A DNA stretch of 42,852 nucleotides, taken from contig JAUXRN010000065.1 of NCBI GenBank assembly GCA_030681835.1, positions 1 to 42,852 on the forward strand. Reading direction: 5' to 3'. The first letter of the stretch is position 1, and each line of letters begins with the position of its first letter. The notes below the pieces were generated by a model. It saw only the letters and a program-made list of their open reading frames with translations. It made no database searches and was not told where the DNA came from. The position numbers and the translations under genes were made by a program. Below are positions 1 through 10,096 of this stretch, one piece after another. Source of the stretch: Actinomycetota bacterium (GTDB lineage: Bacteria > Actinomycetota > Actinomycetes > S36-B12).

Positions 1-579
1 AACGCGTATCTCGGGATGCCGGCCCGGGTCCTGCCCAGCAGGTTCCGGGTTGCCACGCTGTTCCCGACCGATGCCCAGTGGGCCGCGGGAGAGCGCTGGG
101 TCAGGTGCGACGCGGTGCTGCAGAGCGGGCTCGGGCTGCAGCGCATCACCGGTCCAGGGGCACCCTTCGTGGCCTCGGTGCCGCAGGCCGACCTCAACTT
201 CTGCACCCCGAGCACGCCGAGCGCGCGCAACACGGCGGCCGTCAGGTGCACCAACCCCAAGCGCAACTGGATCAAGGTGCTCGAGCAGCGCCTCGGTGGC
301 CCGACGGCCCGGTTCCCTGGCGAGTCAAGCATCCTGCGGCGCAGCGCGCTGATCTGCCAGAAGATCGCCAAGAAGTACGACGGCATGGTCCCCTACCCAG
401 GCTGGTGGCGGATCAACCCGACGGAGACCGGCTGGAAGCTCGGCAAGCGGTCGGTGCAGTGCTTCGTGCCGTACCAGCAGTACCTGAAGGAACTGGCACA
501 GAACGCGCCCGCGCCCATCCCGGCGCCGACCCCCGAGCCGACACCCAGCACCGACCCTCCGCCCGCCCCCACCGCCTAG
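1..579 (+). CDS. Septum-formation-family protein, C-terminal part (5' truncated)
   Basis: The reading frame is open from the first base, so the gene starts upstream of the window; an ATG at 16 lies inside the conserved region and is unlikely to be the start. The 192 visible residues contain the motif PTDAQWAAGERWVRCD (about residues 22-37), typical of the actinobacterial 'septum formation' domain, often found in secreted or membrane-anchored proteins. Several further cysteines (for example C36 and one near residue 61) suggest a disulfide-bonded extracytoplasmic fold. The C-terminus from about residue 165 is a Pro/Thr/Ala-rich tail, as in surface proteins with flexible ends. The function of the family is not established; the name comes from domain similarity. 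It ends 19 bp before the convergent NDH-2 gene, with a terminator-like hairpin across the stop codon. Confidence 0.7.
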   Translation, partial: NAYLGMPARVLPSRFRVATLFPTDAQWAAGERWVRCDAVLQSGLGLQRITGPGAPFVASVPQADLNFCTPSTPSARNTAAVRCTNPKRNWIKVLEQRLGGPTARFPGESSILRRSALICQKIAKKYDGMVPYPGWWRINPTETGWKLGKRSVQCFVPYQQYLKELAQNAPAPIPAPTPEPTPSTDPPPAPTA

Positions 580-591
580 CGCGAGTGGGGG
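566..591. terminator. Hairpin between convergent genes
   Basis: CCCCCAC (566-572) pairs perfectly with GTGGGGG (585-591) around a 12-nt loop that holds the stop codon of the plus-strand gene. It lies between converging genes (stops at 579 and 599) and could end transcription from either side. There is no clear U tract, and the left arm is also part of the Pro-codon-rich tail, so part of the symmetry may be coincidental. Confidence 0.4.
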
Positions 592-598
592 AAGTCTC

Positions 599-1837
599 TT
601 AATCGATTACTGTGCGCCGGGGGCCGATGCCCCACGCGACGTAGTTCCAGAACCAGTCGGCGATGACGCTGAGCCGCTGCCGGCCGCCCGCGAGGTAGAA
701 CACGTGCAGCCCAAGCCAGGCCAGCCACGCCAACGTGCCGCGAAGCTTGAGCCCCCGAGGCGTCTCCACCACCGCCCGACGGCGGCCGATCGTCGCCATC
801 TGGCCCTTGTCCTTGTAGGCGAACGGGGTCAAGGGCTGGCCGGCCTGCTCGCGCACGATCGCCCGGGCGACGTAGCGGCCCTGCTGCATCGCGACTGACG
901 CGACCATCGGCAGCGGCCGGCCACCGGGCCCGGGGACGCTGGCCATGTCGCCGATCACCCAGATGCCGTCGCCAAGCTGCAGGGTCGGGGACACCTGAAG
1001 CCGGTTCGAGCGGTCGGTGGGGCCCAGGCCCTCCCACTCCTTGGGCGCCGCGACGCCCGCGGCCCACACGATGGTCCCCGCGGTCAGCACCTCCCCGGAC
1101 GACAGGTGCACGTCATCGGGGTACATGCGGTCGACGGCTGTCCCCAGCTTCACCGTGACCCCGAGGTCCTCCAACTGCTCCCTTGCATGGTCGCTGGACT
1201 TCTCCGAGAACGACGGGAGCAGCCGCGGGCCGGCCTCGACCAAAGTGACCGATGCCGACCGGTAGAACTCCGGGAACTCGCGGCGCATCGCCCGCTGCAG
1301 CTCGGCGACCGCGCCGGAGATCTCCACGCCGGTCGGTCCGCCGCCCACGACGACGACCTTCAGGGCCTCGCGAGGGCGGCGGCCGAGCTCGACGTCCTCG
1401 TAGGTCTGCAGCAATTGGCGGCGGATGGCCCGCGCCTCCTGGATGGACTTCATCTGCAGGGCGTGCTCGGCAACACCGGGCGTGCCGAACGTCGTCCCGG
1501 TGCTCCCGACGGCGAGCACGAGGTCGTCCCACGGGATGACCGTCCCGTCGGCCAGGCGGAGGCGTCGAGCCTCGCGGTCGATGCGCACCACCTCCCCGCG
1601 CCGGAACGTGGCTCCCGGGACGGCGGCGCGGACAGAGTAGGCAAGGTCGTCCTCAGGCAGCCCGCCAGTGGCCAGTTGGTACAGCAGGGGCGCGAACACC
1701 TGGTACGGATGACGGTCGATGATCGTCACGTCGATGCCGGTGCGGCCAGCAAGCTTGCGGGCGCACGCCAGTCCGCCGAATCCGGCGCCGACGATCACCA
1801 CCCGGCGTCGTGGCCCTGATACCGCTTCGGCTGCCAT
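599..1837 (-). CDS. ndh: Type II NADH dehydrogenase (NDH-2)
   Basis: Single-subunit, non-proton-pumping NADH:quinone oxidoreductase at the inner face of the membrane. The 412-residue protein has the two-dinucleotide-fold layout of the family: an FAD fold at the N-terminus (VIVGAGFGG, about residues 14-22), a second fold for NADH (VVVGGGPTGVE, about 162-172), and the FAD-closing motif WVIGDMAS near 293-300. The C-terminal ~45 residues are rich in Trp, Leu and Tyr and would form the membrane-binding amphipathic helices of NDH-2. It lies 6 bp after the aldo/keto reductase stop on the same strand and is probably co-transcribed with it. Length and motifs fit a complete enzyme. A related quinone or ferredoxin reductase is less likely. 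Confidence 0.88.
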   Translation of the reverse strand: MAAEAVSGPRRRVVIVGAGFGGLACARKLAGRTGIDVTIIDRHPYQVFAPLLYQLATGGLPEDDLAYSVRAAVPGATFRRGEVVRIDREARRLRLADGTVIPWDDLVLAVGSTGTTFGTPGVAEHALQMKSIQEARAIRRQLLQTYEDVELGRRPREALKVVVVGGGPTGVEISGAVAELQRAMRREFPEFYRSASVTLVEAGPRLLPSFSEKSSDHAREQLEDLGVTVKLGTAVDRMYPDDVHLSSGEVLTAGTIVWAAGVAAPKEWEGLGPTDRSNRLQVSPTLQLGDGIWVIGDMASVPGPGGRPLPMVASVAMQQGRYVARAIVREQAGQPLTPFAYKDKGQMATIGRRRAVVETPRGLKLRGTLAWLAWLGLHVFYLAGGRQRLSVIADWFWNYVAWGIGPRRTVID

Positions 1838-1843
1838 CCGGGA

Positions 1844-2785
1844 CTAGGCGAGCGGGCTGCGCGGCAGGTCGTCGGCGTACATCGACCCGTGCACGGGCGC
1901 GGTGGCCTGCAGCCGGCCGAACTGCTCCTCGGAGAGCGAGAGGCTCACCGCCCGCACGCAGGACTCGACCGTGGCGGGGCGCGTGGCTCCGGGGATCGGG
2001 ATCATGACCGGGCTCAACCGCAGCAGCCAGGCCAGCACCACCTCCTGCGCCGATGCCCCGAGTTCCACGCCCACCTCGGCGAAGGCGGTGTAGTGCGAAC
2101 CGACGTCGTGCGCCTGATCGGAGCCGCCGAGCGGCGACCACGGCAGGAAGGCGATGCCGAGCCCCGTGCAGCGCTCCAGCACATCCTCGTCGTCCCGGTA
2201 CCGGGGGGAGAACTCGTTCTGGACCGACACGACGCCGCCATCAGCCGGTCCGCCCAGGATGTCGAGGGCCACGGCAAGCTCCCCGCCGTTGACGTTGGAC
2301 AGGCCGATGCGCCGGATCAGGCCAGCGTCCTTCAGCGCGGCGAGGGCGCGGACCTGGTCCGGGTAGGTCTGGGACGGGTCGTGTCGGTGGTGCTGGTACA
2401 GCTCGATGACCTCGACGCCGAGCCGGGTGAGGCTGTCTTCCGCTGCGCTGCGCAAGGCCGCAGCCGAGGAGTCCCGGCCCCATGACTCCCCGGGCCCACG
2501 GGTGATGCCGCCCTTGGTCGTGACCAGCAGGTCGGTCAGGTCGGCCTCTCCCTGGTAGGTCCGCACCGCCTCCGCGACGAGGGCCTCGTTGTGCCCCACG
2601 GCGTCCCACGCCGGCGCGTAGATGTTCGCGGTATCGAGCAGGTTGATGCCCAGGTCGAGCGCCCGATGGATCGTGGCGATGGCCCGCTCGCGATCATCGA
2701 GCATCGTCTCGAAGGACATCGGCATGCACCCGAGTCCGATGGCGGAGACCGACAGGTCGCCGATGGTGCGCTGGGGCAGGGTCAT
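1844..2785 (-). CDS. Aldo/keto reductase
   Basis: NADPH-dependent aldehyde/ketone reductase of the AKR superfamily with a (beta/alpha)8 barrel. The tetrad is visible: D51 and Y56 in LLDTANIY, K91 in VTTKGG, and the active-site His in LYQHH (about 132). The frame extends upstream to 2860, but the family N-terminus begins at the ATG at 2785 (MTLPQRTIGDL), giving 313 aa. That ATG has a TACGCT box exactly 6 nt upstream, the arrangement of a leaderless actinobacterial promoter. The physiological substrate cannot be read from the sequence. The ndh gene follows 6 bp downstream in the same direction. Confidence 0.85.
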   Translation of the reverse strand: MTLPQRTIGDLSVSAIGLGCMPMSFETMLDDRERAIATIHRALDLGINLLDTANIYAPAWDAVGHNEALVAEAVRTYQGEADLTDLLVTTKGGITRGPGESWGRDSSAAALRSAAEDSLTRLGVEVIELYQHHRHDPSQTYPDQVRALAALKDAGLIRRIGLSNVNGGELAVALDILGGPADGGVVSVQNEFSPRYRDDEDVLERCTGLGIAFLPWSPLGGSDQAHDVGSHYTAFAEVGVELGASAQEVVLAWLLRLSPVMIPIPGATRPATVESCVRAVSLSLSEEQFGRLQATAPVHGSMYADDLPRSPLA

Positions 2786-2791
2786 GCCTCT

Positions 2792-2797
2792 AGCGTA
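2792..2797 (-). promoter_or_regulatory. -10 box, leaderless promoter of the aldo/keto reductase
   Basis: TACGCT on the minus strand ends 6 nt before the ATG at 2785. This TAnnnT-N6-start pattern is the usual leaderless promoter layout in actinobacteria. No convincing -35 is visible. Confidence 0.55.
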
Positions 2798-2819
2798 GGC
2801 GGGCCGACATGGGCCCTCG

Positions 2820-4589
<1,770 letters not shown>

Positions 4590-4652
4590 GGGCGCATCAT
4601 CCCCCGCGCCTCCGGGAGTGCCGAGACGCCCCCACCAGGTCGGGCGCGCGGG

Positions 4653-4658
4653 TACCCT
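4653..4658 (+). promoter_or_regulatory. -10 box, leaderless promoter of the FkbM-like gene
   Basis: TACCCT lies 7 nt before the GTG at 4666, with no Shine-Dalgarno sequence between. It also supports the downstream GTG over the in-frame ATG at 4456, which lies antisense inside the ABC-F gene. Confidence 0.5.
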
Positions 4659-4665
4659 GCTCGGC

Positions 4666-5706
4666 GTGCGCCTGCCCTGGACCGCGCGCCGCCAGGCCGA
4701 CGCGCCCGCGGCGCAGCGCGGCCCCACCGTCCCGAGCCTGGGCAACGGCATCGCCGTCCCGATCACGCCAGGGATGTGCCGTGAGTTGCTGGAGTCCCTT
4801 CGCGCCGACGAGCCGGTCGCCGCAGACCCGGACCACTTCATCGACTGGAGCGGCGTGCGCACCCGCGTGGCGATGCTGCCCTGGGCACCGGCCGAGCTCG
4901 CCGGCACGATCAGCGAGGCGCTGCCTATCCCCGATGACGGCTACCGCAGCGAGGACGTCGAGTACGCCGGGCTTGCCCAGGCCATCAACACCGCTGAAGG
5001 CACCTTCCGGATCGTCGAGGTCGGCGCCGGCTGGGCGCCATGGACCGTGTCAGGGGTCGTCACCGCGAAGCGGCGCGGCCTCCAGGCGTTCGGGGTCGCG
5101 GTCGAGGCCGACCCGGTGCGCTGCCGGTGGGCCGTCCAGCACGCGCAGGACAACGGCCTGGCGGTTGCCCTCGCCGAGGGCAACCCGGACGAACTGGCCG
5201 CGAGGGTCGCGGCAGCGGACCCGGGTCTCGACGTGCTCGTCGTCCGGGCGGCCGGGTGGCACTCGCGGACCGTCCTTCAGTTCCCCGACATCCCCGATGA
5301 CGACATGGGGGCCGCCGTGTGGACACTGCCGGGCACCGATGTCGACTACCGGGGGGTCCACCTCACCCACCACGACGTGCCTGCCGTGGCCATCGCGGAC
5401 CTGCTGGCGGGGCCGACCCGCACGGACCTTCTCCACATCGACGTTCAAGGGGTCGAGTTCGAGTTGCTGGAGCCCGCCAGCGATGTCATCCAGCAGAACG
5501 CCCGCCTGATGGCCGTCGGCACGACCGACCGGCTGACGGAGGGGCTCCTCCAGCGGCACTTCCTGGCCCGGGGCTGGGGCCTGATCGTGGACCAGCCGTG
5601 CGCCACCAACTTCACCATGACGCACCCGACGTTGGCGGGCTTCACGATCCAGGACGGAAACCAGCTGTGGGAGAACCCCTTCCTGCGGGAATGGCCGGCC
5701 TCCTAG
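4666..5706 (+). CDS. FkbM-family methyltransferase-like protein
   Basis: 346-residue protein with a SAM-binding Rossmann-like core: FRIVEVGAGWAPWT matches motif I, an acidic strand end (GVAVEADP) follows, and LLHIDVQGVEFELLE matches the D-hQGxExxhL motif of FkbM proteins. The family O-methylates sugars and polyketides in cell-wall polysaccharides and natural products; the substrate here is unknown. The GTG start at 4666 is chosen because the motif-bearing region and a leaderless -10 box both sit just there. The gene is divergent from the ABC-F gene. Its stop TAG shares the palindrome CTAG with the stop of the convergent sigma-factor gene. A second FkbM protein is encoded at 40428-41291. Confidence 0.68.
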   Translation: MRLPWTARRQADAPAAQRGPTVPSLGNGIAVPITPGMCRELLESLRADEPVAADPDHFIDWSGVRTRVAMLPWAPAELAGTISEALPIPDDGYRSEDVEYAGLAQAINTAEGTFRIVEVGAGWAPWTVSGVVTAKRRGLQAFGVAVEADPVRCRWAVQHAQDNGLAVALAEGNPDELAARVAAADPGLDVLVVRAAGWHSRTVLQFPDIPDDDMGAAVWTLPGTDVDYRGVHLTHHDVPAVAIADLLAGPTRTDLLHIDVQGVEFELLEPASDVIQQNARLMAVGTTDRLTEGLLQRHFLARGWGLIVDQPCATNFTMTHPTLAGFTIQDGNQLWENPFLREWPAS

Positions 5707-6938
5707 TCGGAGTCAGGCCGCCTCCTCATGACGAAGCGGGCGTGCGCATCATTCAGGCCCAGGCTCACCGCGAGGGCGCTCGCAGCCGCCGCCTCGTCCG
5801 CCCGCCCCAACCGGCCAAGAAGCTCCGCACGCGACGCGTGCCACCACGCGTAGCCCGCCAGCCCGTCGACGGCGTCGACGGCGCGCAGCCCCGCCTCAGG
5901 CCCGTCGCGCTCCGCAACAGCCGCCGCCCGCCCGAGCGCCGCGACCGGCGTGCGCTCCACCGTGAGGAGGACGTCGTACCAGGACAGGACGGCGTCCCAG
6001 TCGGTGGCCTCATAGTCCCGTGCGAGCGCGTGGCAGGCGGCGATCGCCGCCTGCACCACGTACGGGTCCGGCCGGTCCGGGGTCCGTCGCAGGGCTGCCC
6101 CCACGAGTTCCACTCCCTCGCGGACAGCCTCTGGGTCCCACAGCCCACGGTCCTGCTCGGCGAGCGGAACGACGGTCCCGTCGGCGGCGACGCGCGCGGA
6201 CCGGCGGGAATCCTGCAGCAGCATGAGGGCGAGCAGGCCGGTCACCGACGCCTCGTCGGGCATGAGGTCGTGCAGCAGCCGGCCGAGCCGCACGGCCTCG
6301 TCGATCAATGGACCACGCATGGCGGACTCACCCGCCCCCGCGGCGTACCCCTCGTTGAACATCAGGTACACAGTGGCGAGCACGCCGTCGAGGCGTGCCG
6401 GCAACTCATCGTCTGCGGGCACCCGGTAGGGGATGCGCGCCTGCCGGATCTTCTGCTTGGCGCGGGTCAGGCGCTTGGCCATGGTCGCTTCGGGCACCAG
6501 GAGCGCCCGTGCCACGTCGGCCGTGCTGAGCCCGCCCAGTGTTCGCAGGCTCAGGGCGATCTGCGCATCCCGCGACAGCGTCGGGTGGCAGCAGGTGAAC
6601 ACCAGCCGCAGCAGGTCGTCGCGCACGACCGACTCAACCGGCTCGGGCACTGCGTTGTCGAGGAGCCACACCGCGTCAGCCTCCTTGCCCTGTCGTGACG
6701 CGTCCCGGCGGATACGGTCGATCGCGCAGCGACGCGCGACGACGGTCAGCCAGGCCCGCGGCTCGTCAGGGACCCCGTCGCGCGGCCATGTCTGCAACGC
6801 CCGCAGGAATGCGTCCTGCACGGCGTCCTGGGCCAGGTCGACGTCGCCCGTCACGCGGATGAGGGTGGCGAGGATGCGGGCGTACTCCGAGCGGACGGCC
6901 CGCTCGGCCGCCTCCTCCGGTGACGTCGCGGCCGTCAC
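5703..6938 (-). CDS. ECF42-type RNA polymerase sigma factor
   Basis: 411 residues: a sigma-70 region 2 (EYARILATLIRVTGD to RAWLTVVARRCAIDRIRR), a region 4 helix-turn-helix (IALSLRTLGGLSTADVARAL followed by TMAKRLTRAKQKIR), then a ~200-residue C-terminal extension with LMFNEGYAAGAGE and alanine-rich helical repeats. This long extension defines the ECF42 group, which lacks a classical anti-sigma factor and is encoded beside a DGPF/YciI protein, as here. It starts with GTG 4 nt after the YciI stop, so the two are probably translated from one mRNA. The C-terminal domain is thought to control activity in this group; the signal is unknown. Confidence 0.88.
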   Translation of the reverse strand: MTAATSPEEAAERAVRSEYARILATLIRVTGDVDLAQDAVQDAFLRALQTWPRDGVPDEPRAWLTVVARRCAIDRIRRDASRQGKEADAVWLLDNAVPEPVESVVRDDLLRLVFTCCHPTLSRDAQIALSLRTLGGLSTADVARALLVPEATMAKRLTRAKQKIRQARIPYRVPADDELPARLDGVLATVYLMFNEGYAAGAGESAMRGPLIDEAVRLGRLLHDLMPDEASVTGLLALMLLQDSRRSARVAADGTVVPLAEQDRGLWDPEAVREGVELVGAALRRTPDRPDPYVVQAAIAACHALARDYEATDWDAVLSWYDVLLTVERTPVAALGRAAAVAERDGPEAGLRAVDAVDGLAGYAWWHASRAELLGRLGRADEAAAASALAVSLGLNDAHARFVMRRRPDSD

Positions 6939-6942
6939 TGAA

Positions 6943-7290
6943 TCACATGACGGGCAGGACCGGCCGCACCTCGACCGCCCCGTCCCAGGCAGCAGGGATC
7001 CGCGCCGCAGTCGCGACGGCCTCGTCCAGGTCGGCGCACTCGAGGATGTAGAAGCCGGTCAACGCCTCCTTCGTCTCGGCGTACGGCCCGTCCGTCGTCA
7101 GCACGTCGCCGCCCTTGCCGCCCGCGACCCGGACCGTGGTGGCCGTCGCAGTGGGGTAGAGCGCGGCACCGCCACGGATGACGGCTGCGGCAGCCTCGCC
7201 GAAGGCCCCGTACTCGGCCATGTCGGCCGCCTGGTCGGGGTGGGACCAGTCGACGTCCTTGGTGTAGATGATTGCCACGTACTGGGGCAT
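6943..7290 (-). CDS. YciI-family (DGPF) protein, ECF42 partner
   Basis: Small 115-residue protein with the family signature DGPYAETKEALTGFYI (about 67-82). It has a ferredoxin-like alpha/beta fold and is usually dimeric. YciI proteins of this DGPF subgroup are the standard genomic partners of ECF42 sigma factors; their biochemical role is not established. A clear Shine-Dalgarno GGAGG lies 5 nt before the ATG. It is the first gene of a two-gene operon with the sigma factor, with 4 bp between stop and start. Confidence 0.85.
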   Translation of the reverse strand: MPQYVAIIYTKDVDWSHPDQAADMAEYGAFGEAAAAVIRGGAALYPTATATTVRVAGGKGGDVLTTDGPYAETKEALTGFYILECADLDEAVATAARIPAAWDGAVEVRPVLPVM

Positions 7291-7372
7291 GACGACCTCC
7301 TCGCTGGCCGGCGCGCATCGCCGGGTTCATGTACAGGACGAACACGCAAGACACGAATGGACAGCAGCCCGA

Positions 7373-8260
7373 TCAGATCTCGCGCAGGCCGGGCACGACG
7401 TTCTCTCCGAAGCGTGCGATCCAGCCGACCGGGTCGTCACCGGGCGGCATGATGTGCACCTCCTCGACGCCGACGGCCGCAAAGCGGGCCATGTCCTCGA
7501 CGAAGGCGGCGCCCTCAGCGGGCGAGGGATCCAGCGGTCCCGTCCACAGGATCGTGCGCCTGATGTCATCGAAGGTCCTCCCCTCGCGTTCGCAGTGCTC
7601 CGCGAGGATGTCGAGCTTCGCCCGTACCGCGTCGGGCCCGGACTGGGGGCCGGCGAAGATGTTGCACGCATCGGCGTAGGCAGCGACGAGGCGCAGCGTC
7701 TTCTGCTCACCCGAGCCGCCGATCATGATGGGCGGGTGCGGGCGCGTGATCGCCTGAGGCACGTTGATGGTCTCGCCGAGCCGGTAGTGGCGCCCGTCGT
7801 ACGGGCCGTCGTCGTCGCTCCACATCTGGTGGACGATCTGCAGGGTCTCCTCGAGGCGCTCGAAGCGCTCCGACAACGGAGGGAACGGGACCCCTAAGGC
7901 CAGGTGCTCGCGCTCGTACCAGGCCGCTCCGATGCCCAGCATCGCGCGGCCGCCCGACAGGACGTCGAGCGTGGTGACGATCTTCGCCAGCAGGCCCGGG
8001 TGCCGGTAGGTGACGCCCGTGACGAGCAGCTGCAACTCGACGGTGCTCGTGTGGGCCGCCAGGAAGCCCAGCGTCGTGTAGCCCTCGAGCATCGGGCTGG
8101 CCGAGCCACCGTAGGGCTCCATCTGGAAGTAGTGGTCCATGACGGAGAGGTTGTCCAGGCCCGCTGCCTCGCTCGCGCGGCCGACATCGGCGATGGTCGA
8201 GGCCAGCGAGCCGGGCCACCCGGGCAGGTCGAAGCGCACGATGTGCACACCGGACTTCAC
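7373..8260 (-). CDS. LLM-class F420-dependent oxidoreductase
   Basis: Luciferase-like monooxygenase fold (TIM barrel) of 295 residues. Visible family blocks are the N-terminal VHIVRFDLP strand, DNLSVMDHYFQM, the GRAMLGIGAAWYEREH block typical of F420-binding members, and PPIMIGGSGEQKTLRLVAAYADACNIF. Such enzymes use F420 or FMN to reduce or oxidise small organic substrates; the substrate is not predictable. The GTG start at 8260 overlaps the TGA of the upstream Rossmann protein (GTGA), indicating translational coupling. The open frame reaches 8320 but only through non-homologous sequence. The coupling to an F420-reductase-like protein favours F420 over FMN. Confidence 0.85.
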   Translation of the reverse strand: MKSGVHIVRFDLPGWPGSLASTIADVGRASEAAGLDNLSVMDHYFQMEPYGGSASPMLEGYTTLGFLAAHTSTVELQLLVTGVTYRHPGLLAKIVTTLDVLSGGRAMLGIGAAWYEREHLALGVPFPPLSERFERLEETLQIVHQMWSDDDGPYDGRHYRLGETINVPQAITRPHPPIMIGGSGEQKTLRLVAAYADACNIFAGPQSGPDAVRAKLDILAEHCEREGRTFDDIRRTILWTGPLDPSPAEGAAFVEDMARFAAVGVEEVHIMPPGDDPVGWIARFGENVVPGLREI

Positions 8261-8940
8261 GGCCGGACCACCTTGATGTTGAACATGCCCGTGCCGAGTG
8301 CCTGCATCGTGCGCAGCCACAGCGGCAGGAACATCTCGGGGCCTCGGCTCGTCGTGATGTCGCCGAGGTCGATCACGTCGGTGTGACCGAATTCGTGCAG
8401 CAGGCCCACGACGCGGGCCTTGGCCTGCAGGTCGTTCCCGCTGACGAAGACCGAGTGCTCGCCCCCGCCGACCCGACGAGGCTCGACCATCAGGGCCGCC
8501 GTCATCGTGTTCAGCGACTTGACCACGAGCGCGTTAGGGAAGGCGGCCTGGACCTGCTCCCCCAGCGAATCGCTGTCCTTGACGAAGAGAGTGGGCGGGA
8601 ATCCGCGCGAGAAGTCGAGCGGGTTGGAGATGTCGAGAAGCACCTTGCCGGCGAGGTTGGCCGCACCTGCCTCGGCGAGGGCGTCAAGCGTGACGGCACC
8701 GGATGTCGCGTTGACGACGAGGTCGCTCGTCGCCGCGGCGTCCGCGAACGAGGCAACCTGCACCCCCGGATGATCGGCAGCCCACGCGGCGAACGTCGGG
8801 CTGCCGCCCTCGTCGAAGGGCGGCCTCGACATCGTCGCGTCGACGTCCCGCGTGCCCACGACGACCTCGTGCCCGAGCCCGTGCAGTCGCCCGGCGATGG
8901 CCTGCCCCACCATGCCTGTCCCGAGGACCGCGATTGCCAT
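8257..8940 (-). CDS. NADPH-dependent F420 reductase-like protein
   Basis: Rossmann-fold protein of about 227 residues with AVLGTGMVGQAIAGRL at the N-terminus, then VVVGTRDVD and a catalytic-domain-like segment (LLDISNPLDFSRG, VVKSLNTM) found in F420H2:NADP oxidoreductases and related coenzyme F420 / STEAP-like reductases. It would pass hydride between NADP(H) and F420, or be a relative acting on another acceptor. It is coupled by a GTGA overlap to the luciferase-like oxidoreductase. Two starts are possible: ATG at 8940 (GGAG 5 nt upstream) or an in-frame GTG at 8946. The gene is divergent from the type III PKS, with about 57 bp between starts. Confidence 0.75.
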   Translation of the reverse strand: MAIAVLGTGMVGQAIAGRLHGLGHEVVVGTRDVDATMSRPPFDEGGSPTFAAWAADHPGVQVASFADAAATSDLVVNATSGAVTLDALAEAGAANLAGKVLLDISNPLDFSRGFPPTLFVKDSDSLGEQVQAAFPNALVVKSLNTMTAALMVEPRRVGGGEHSVFVSGNDLQAKARVVGLLHEFGHTDVIDLGDITTSRGPEMFLPLWLRTMQALGTGMFNIKVVRP

Positions 8941-8985
8941 CGCCACTCCGTCCGCCCAGCCGTATCAGTCGGCGCCCCATGCGCC

Positions 8986-8991
8986 TACGAT
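8986..8991 (+). promoter_or_regulatory. -10 box, leaderless promoter of the PKS operon
   Basis: TACGAT ends 6 nt before the GTG at 8998. It lies in the short divergent space between the F420-reductase-like gene and the type III PKS, so the two promoters must be close or overlapping. Confidence 0.5.
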
Positions 8992-8997
8992 CCGATC

Positions 8998-10092
8998 GTG
9001 TCAGTGATTGCGGGAGTCCGTGGGGTACTTGCCCCGCACGCCTACCCGCAGGAGCAGATCACCGACGCATTCAGCGCCGTCGTCGCGCCCGATGGCGAGC
9101 ACCGGGCGGCGATCGAGCGCATTCACGCGGCCACCGGGGTGCGGTCGAGACACCTGGCCCTGCCGCTGGAGGACTACCCGCTCCTGGCTGACTTCGGCGC
9201 CGCCAACGATGCATTCATCGACGTGGGACTGGGACTGGCCCGAGAGGCCATCGAGGGAGCCCTTGCGCAGGCCGGGCTGGCGGCGGCCGACGTCGACCTG
9301 CTCGTGTCGACGACGGTGACTGGGGTTGCGGCGCCCTCCCTCGAGGCCCGACTGGCCCTGCCCATGGGGTTCCGGCCGGACGTCCACCGGCTGCCCCTGT
9401 TCGGGCTCGGCTGCGTTGCGGGGGCAGCAGGGATCGCCCGCATGCACGACTACCTGCTCGGGCGCCCAGATGGCGTGGCCGTGCTCGTCTCCGTCGAGCT
9501 GTGCTCGTTGACTGTCCAGCGAGACGACACTTCGATGCCCAACATCGTGGCCAGCGGGCTCTTCGGCGACGGGGCCGCAGCGGTCGTCATGGTCGGCGGC
9601 CGCCGCGCGTCGATGCTCGGGCTCGACGGCCCGACGGTCGTCGCGTCGCGCAGCCGGCTGTACCCGGACACGGAGCGGACGATGGGCTGGGACATCGGGG
9701 CGTCGGGCTTTCGCATCGTGCTCTCCGCCGGCGTCCCGGAGGTCATCGGTCGCTACGTGGGCGACGACGTGGCCGACTTCCTGGCCGACCACGACCTCAA
9801 GACCACGGACATCGATCGCTGGGTCAGCCACCCCGGCGGTCCGAAGGTCCTCGAGGCCATGCAGGACGCACTGGACCTCCACGACGGGCAGCTCGACGTG
9901 ACGTGGCGATCCCTCGCTGCCATCGGCAACCTGTCGTCGGCCTCGGTGCTGCACGTCCTCGCCGACACCCTTGCGGGCACCGATGCCGCTCCCGGGGTGG
10001 CCGGGATGAGCAGGCCGGAGCCGGGCAGCCCCGGCCTGCTCATGGCCATGGGTCCGGGGTTCTGCGCCGAGCTGGTCTTGCTGCGGTGGTGA
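8998..10092 (+). CDS. Type III polyketide synthase (alkylresorcinol/alkylpyrone synthase-like)
   Basis: 364-residue chalcone/stilbene-synthase-fold enzyme. The catalytic triad is intact: C139 in LFGLGCVAGAAG, H278 in WVSHPGGPKVLE and N311 in AIGNLSSASVLHV. The enzyme extends an acyl-CoA starter with malonyl units and cyclises the product. With the next two genes (an ICMT-like methyltransferase and an FAD monooxygenase) it reproduces the order of the Streptomyces srsABC operon, which makes alkylresorcinol/alkylquinone phenolic lipids of the membrane. That pathway is inferred from gene order. The GTG start at 8998 is supported by the leaderless -10 box; a second GTG is at 9004. Fatty-acid KS III is less likely because the GNLSSAS and HPGGPK blocks are type III PKS-like. 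Confidence 0.87.
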   Translation: MSVIAGVRGVLAPHAYPQEQITDAFSAVVAPDGEHRAAIERIHAATGVRSRHLALPLEDYPLLADFGAANDAFIDVGLGLAREAIEGALAQAGLAAADVDLLVSTTVTGVAAPSLEARLALPMGFRPDVHRLPLFGLGCVAGAAGIARMHDYLLGRPDGVAVLVSVELCSLTVQRDDTSMPNIVASGLFGDGAAAVVMVGGRRASMLGLDGPTVVASRSRLYPDTERTMGWDIGASGFRIVLSAGVPEVIGRYVGDDVADFLADHDLKTTDIDRWVSHPGGPKVLEAMQDALDLHDGQLDVTWRSLAAIGNLSSASVLHVLADTLAGTDAAPGVAGMSRPEPGSPGLLMAMGPGFCAELVLLRW

Positions 10093-10096
10093 GGCC

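Noticed and set aside
8944-8946. GTG start two codons upstream of the chosen ATG in the F420-reductase-like gene
   Set aside because: The GGAG at correct spacing favours the ATG at 8940; the difference is only two residues.
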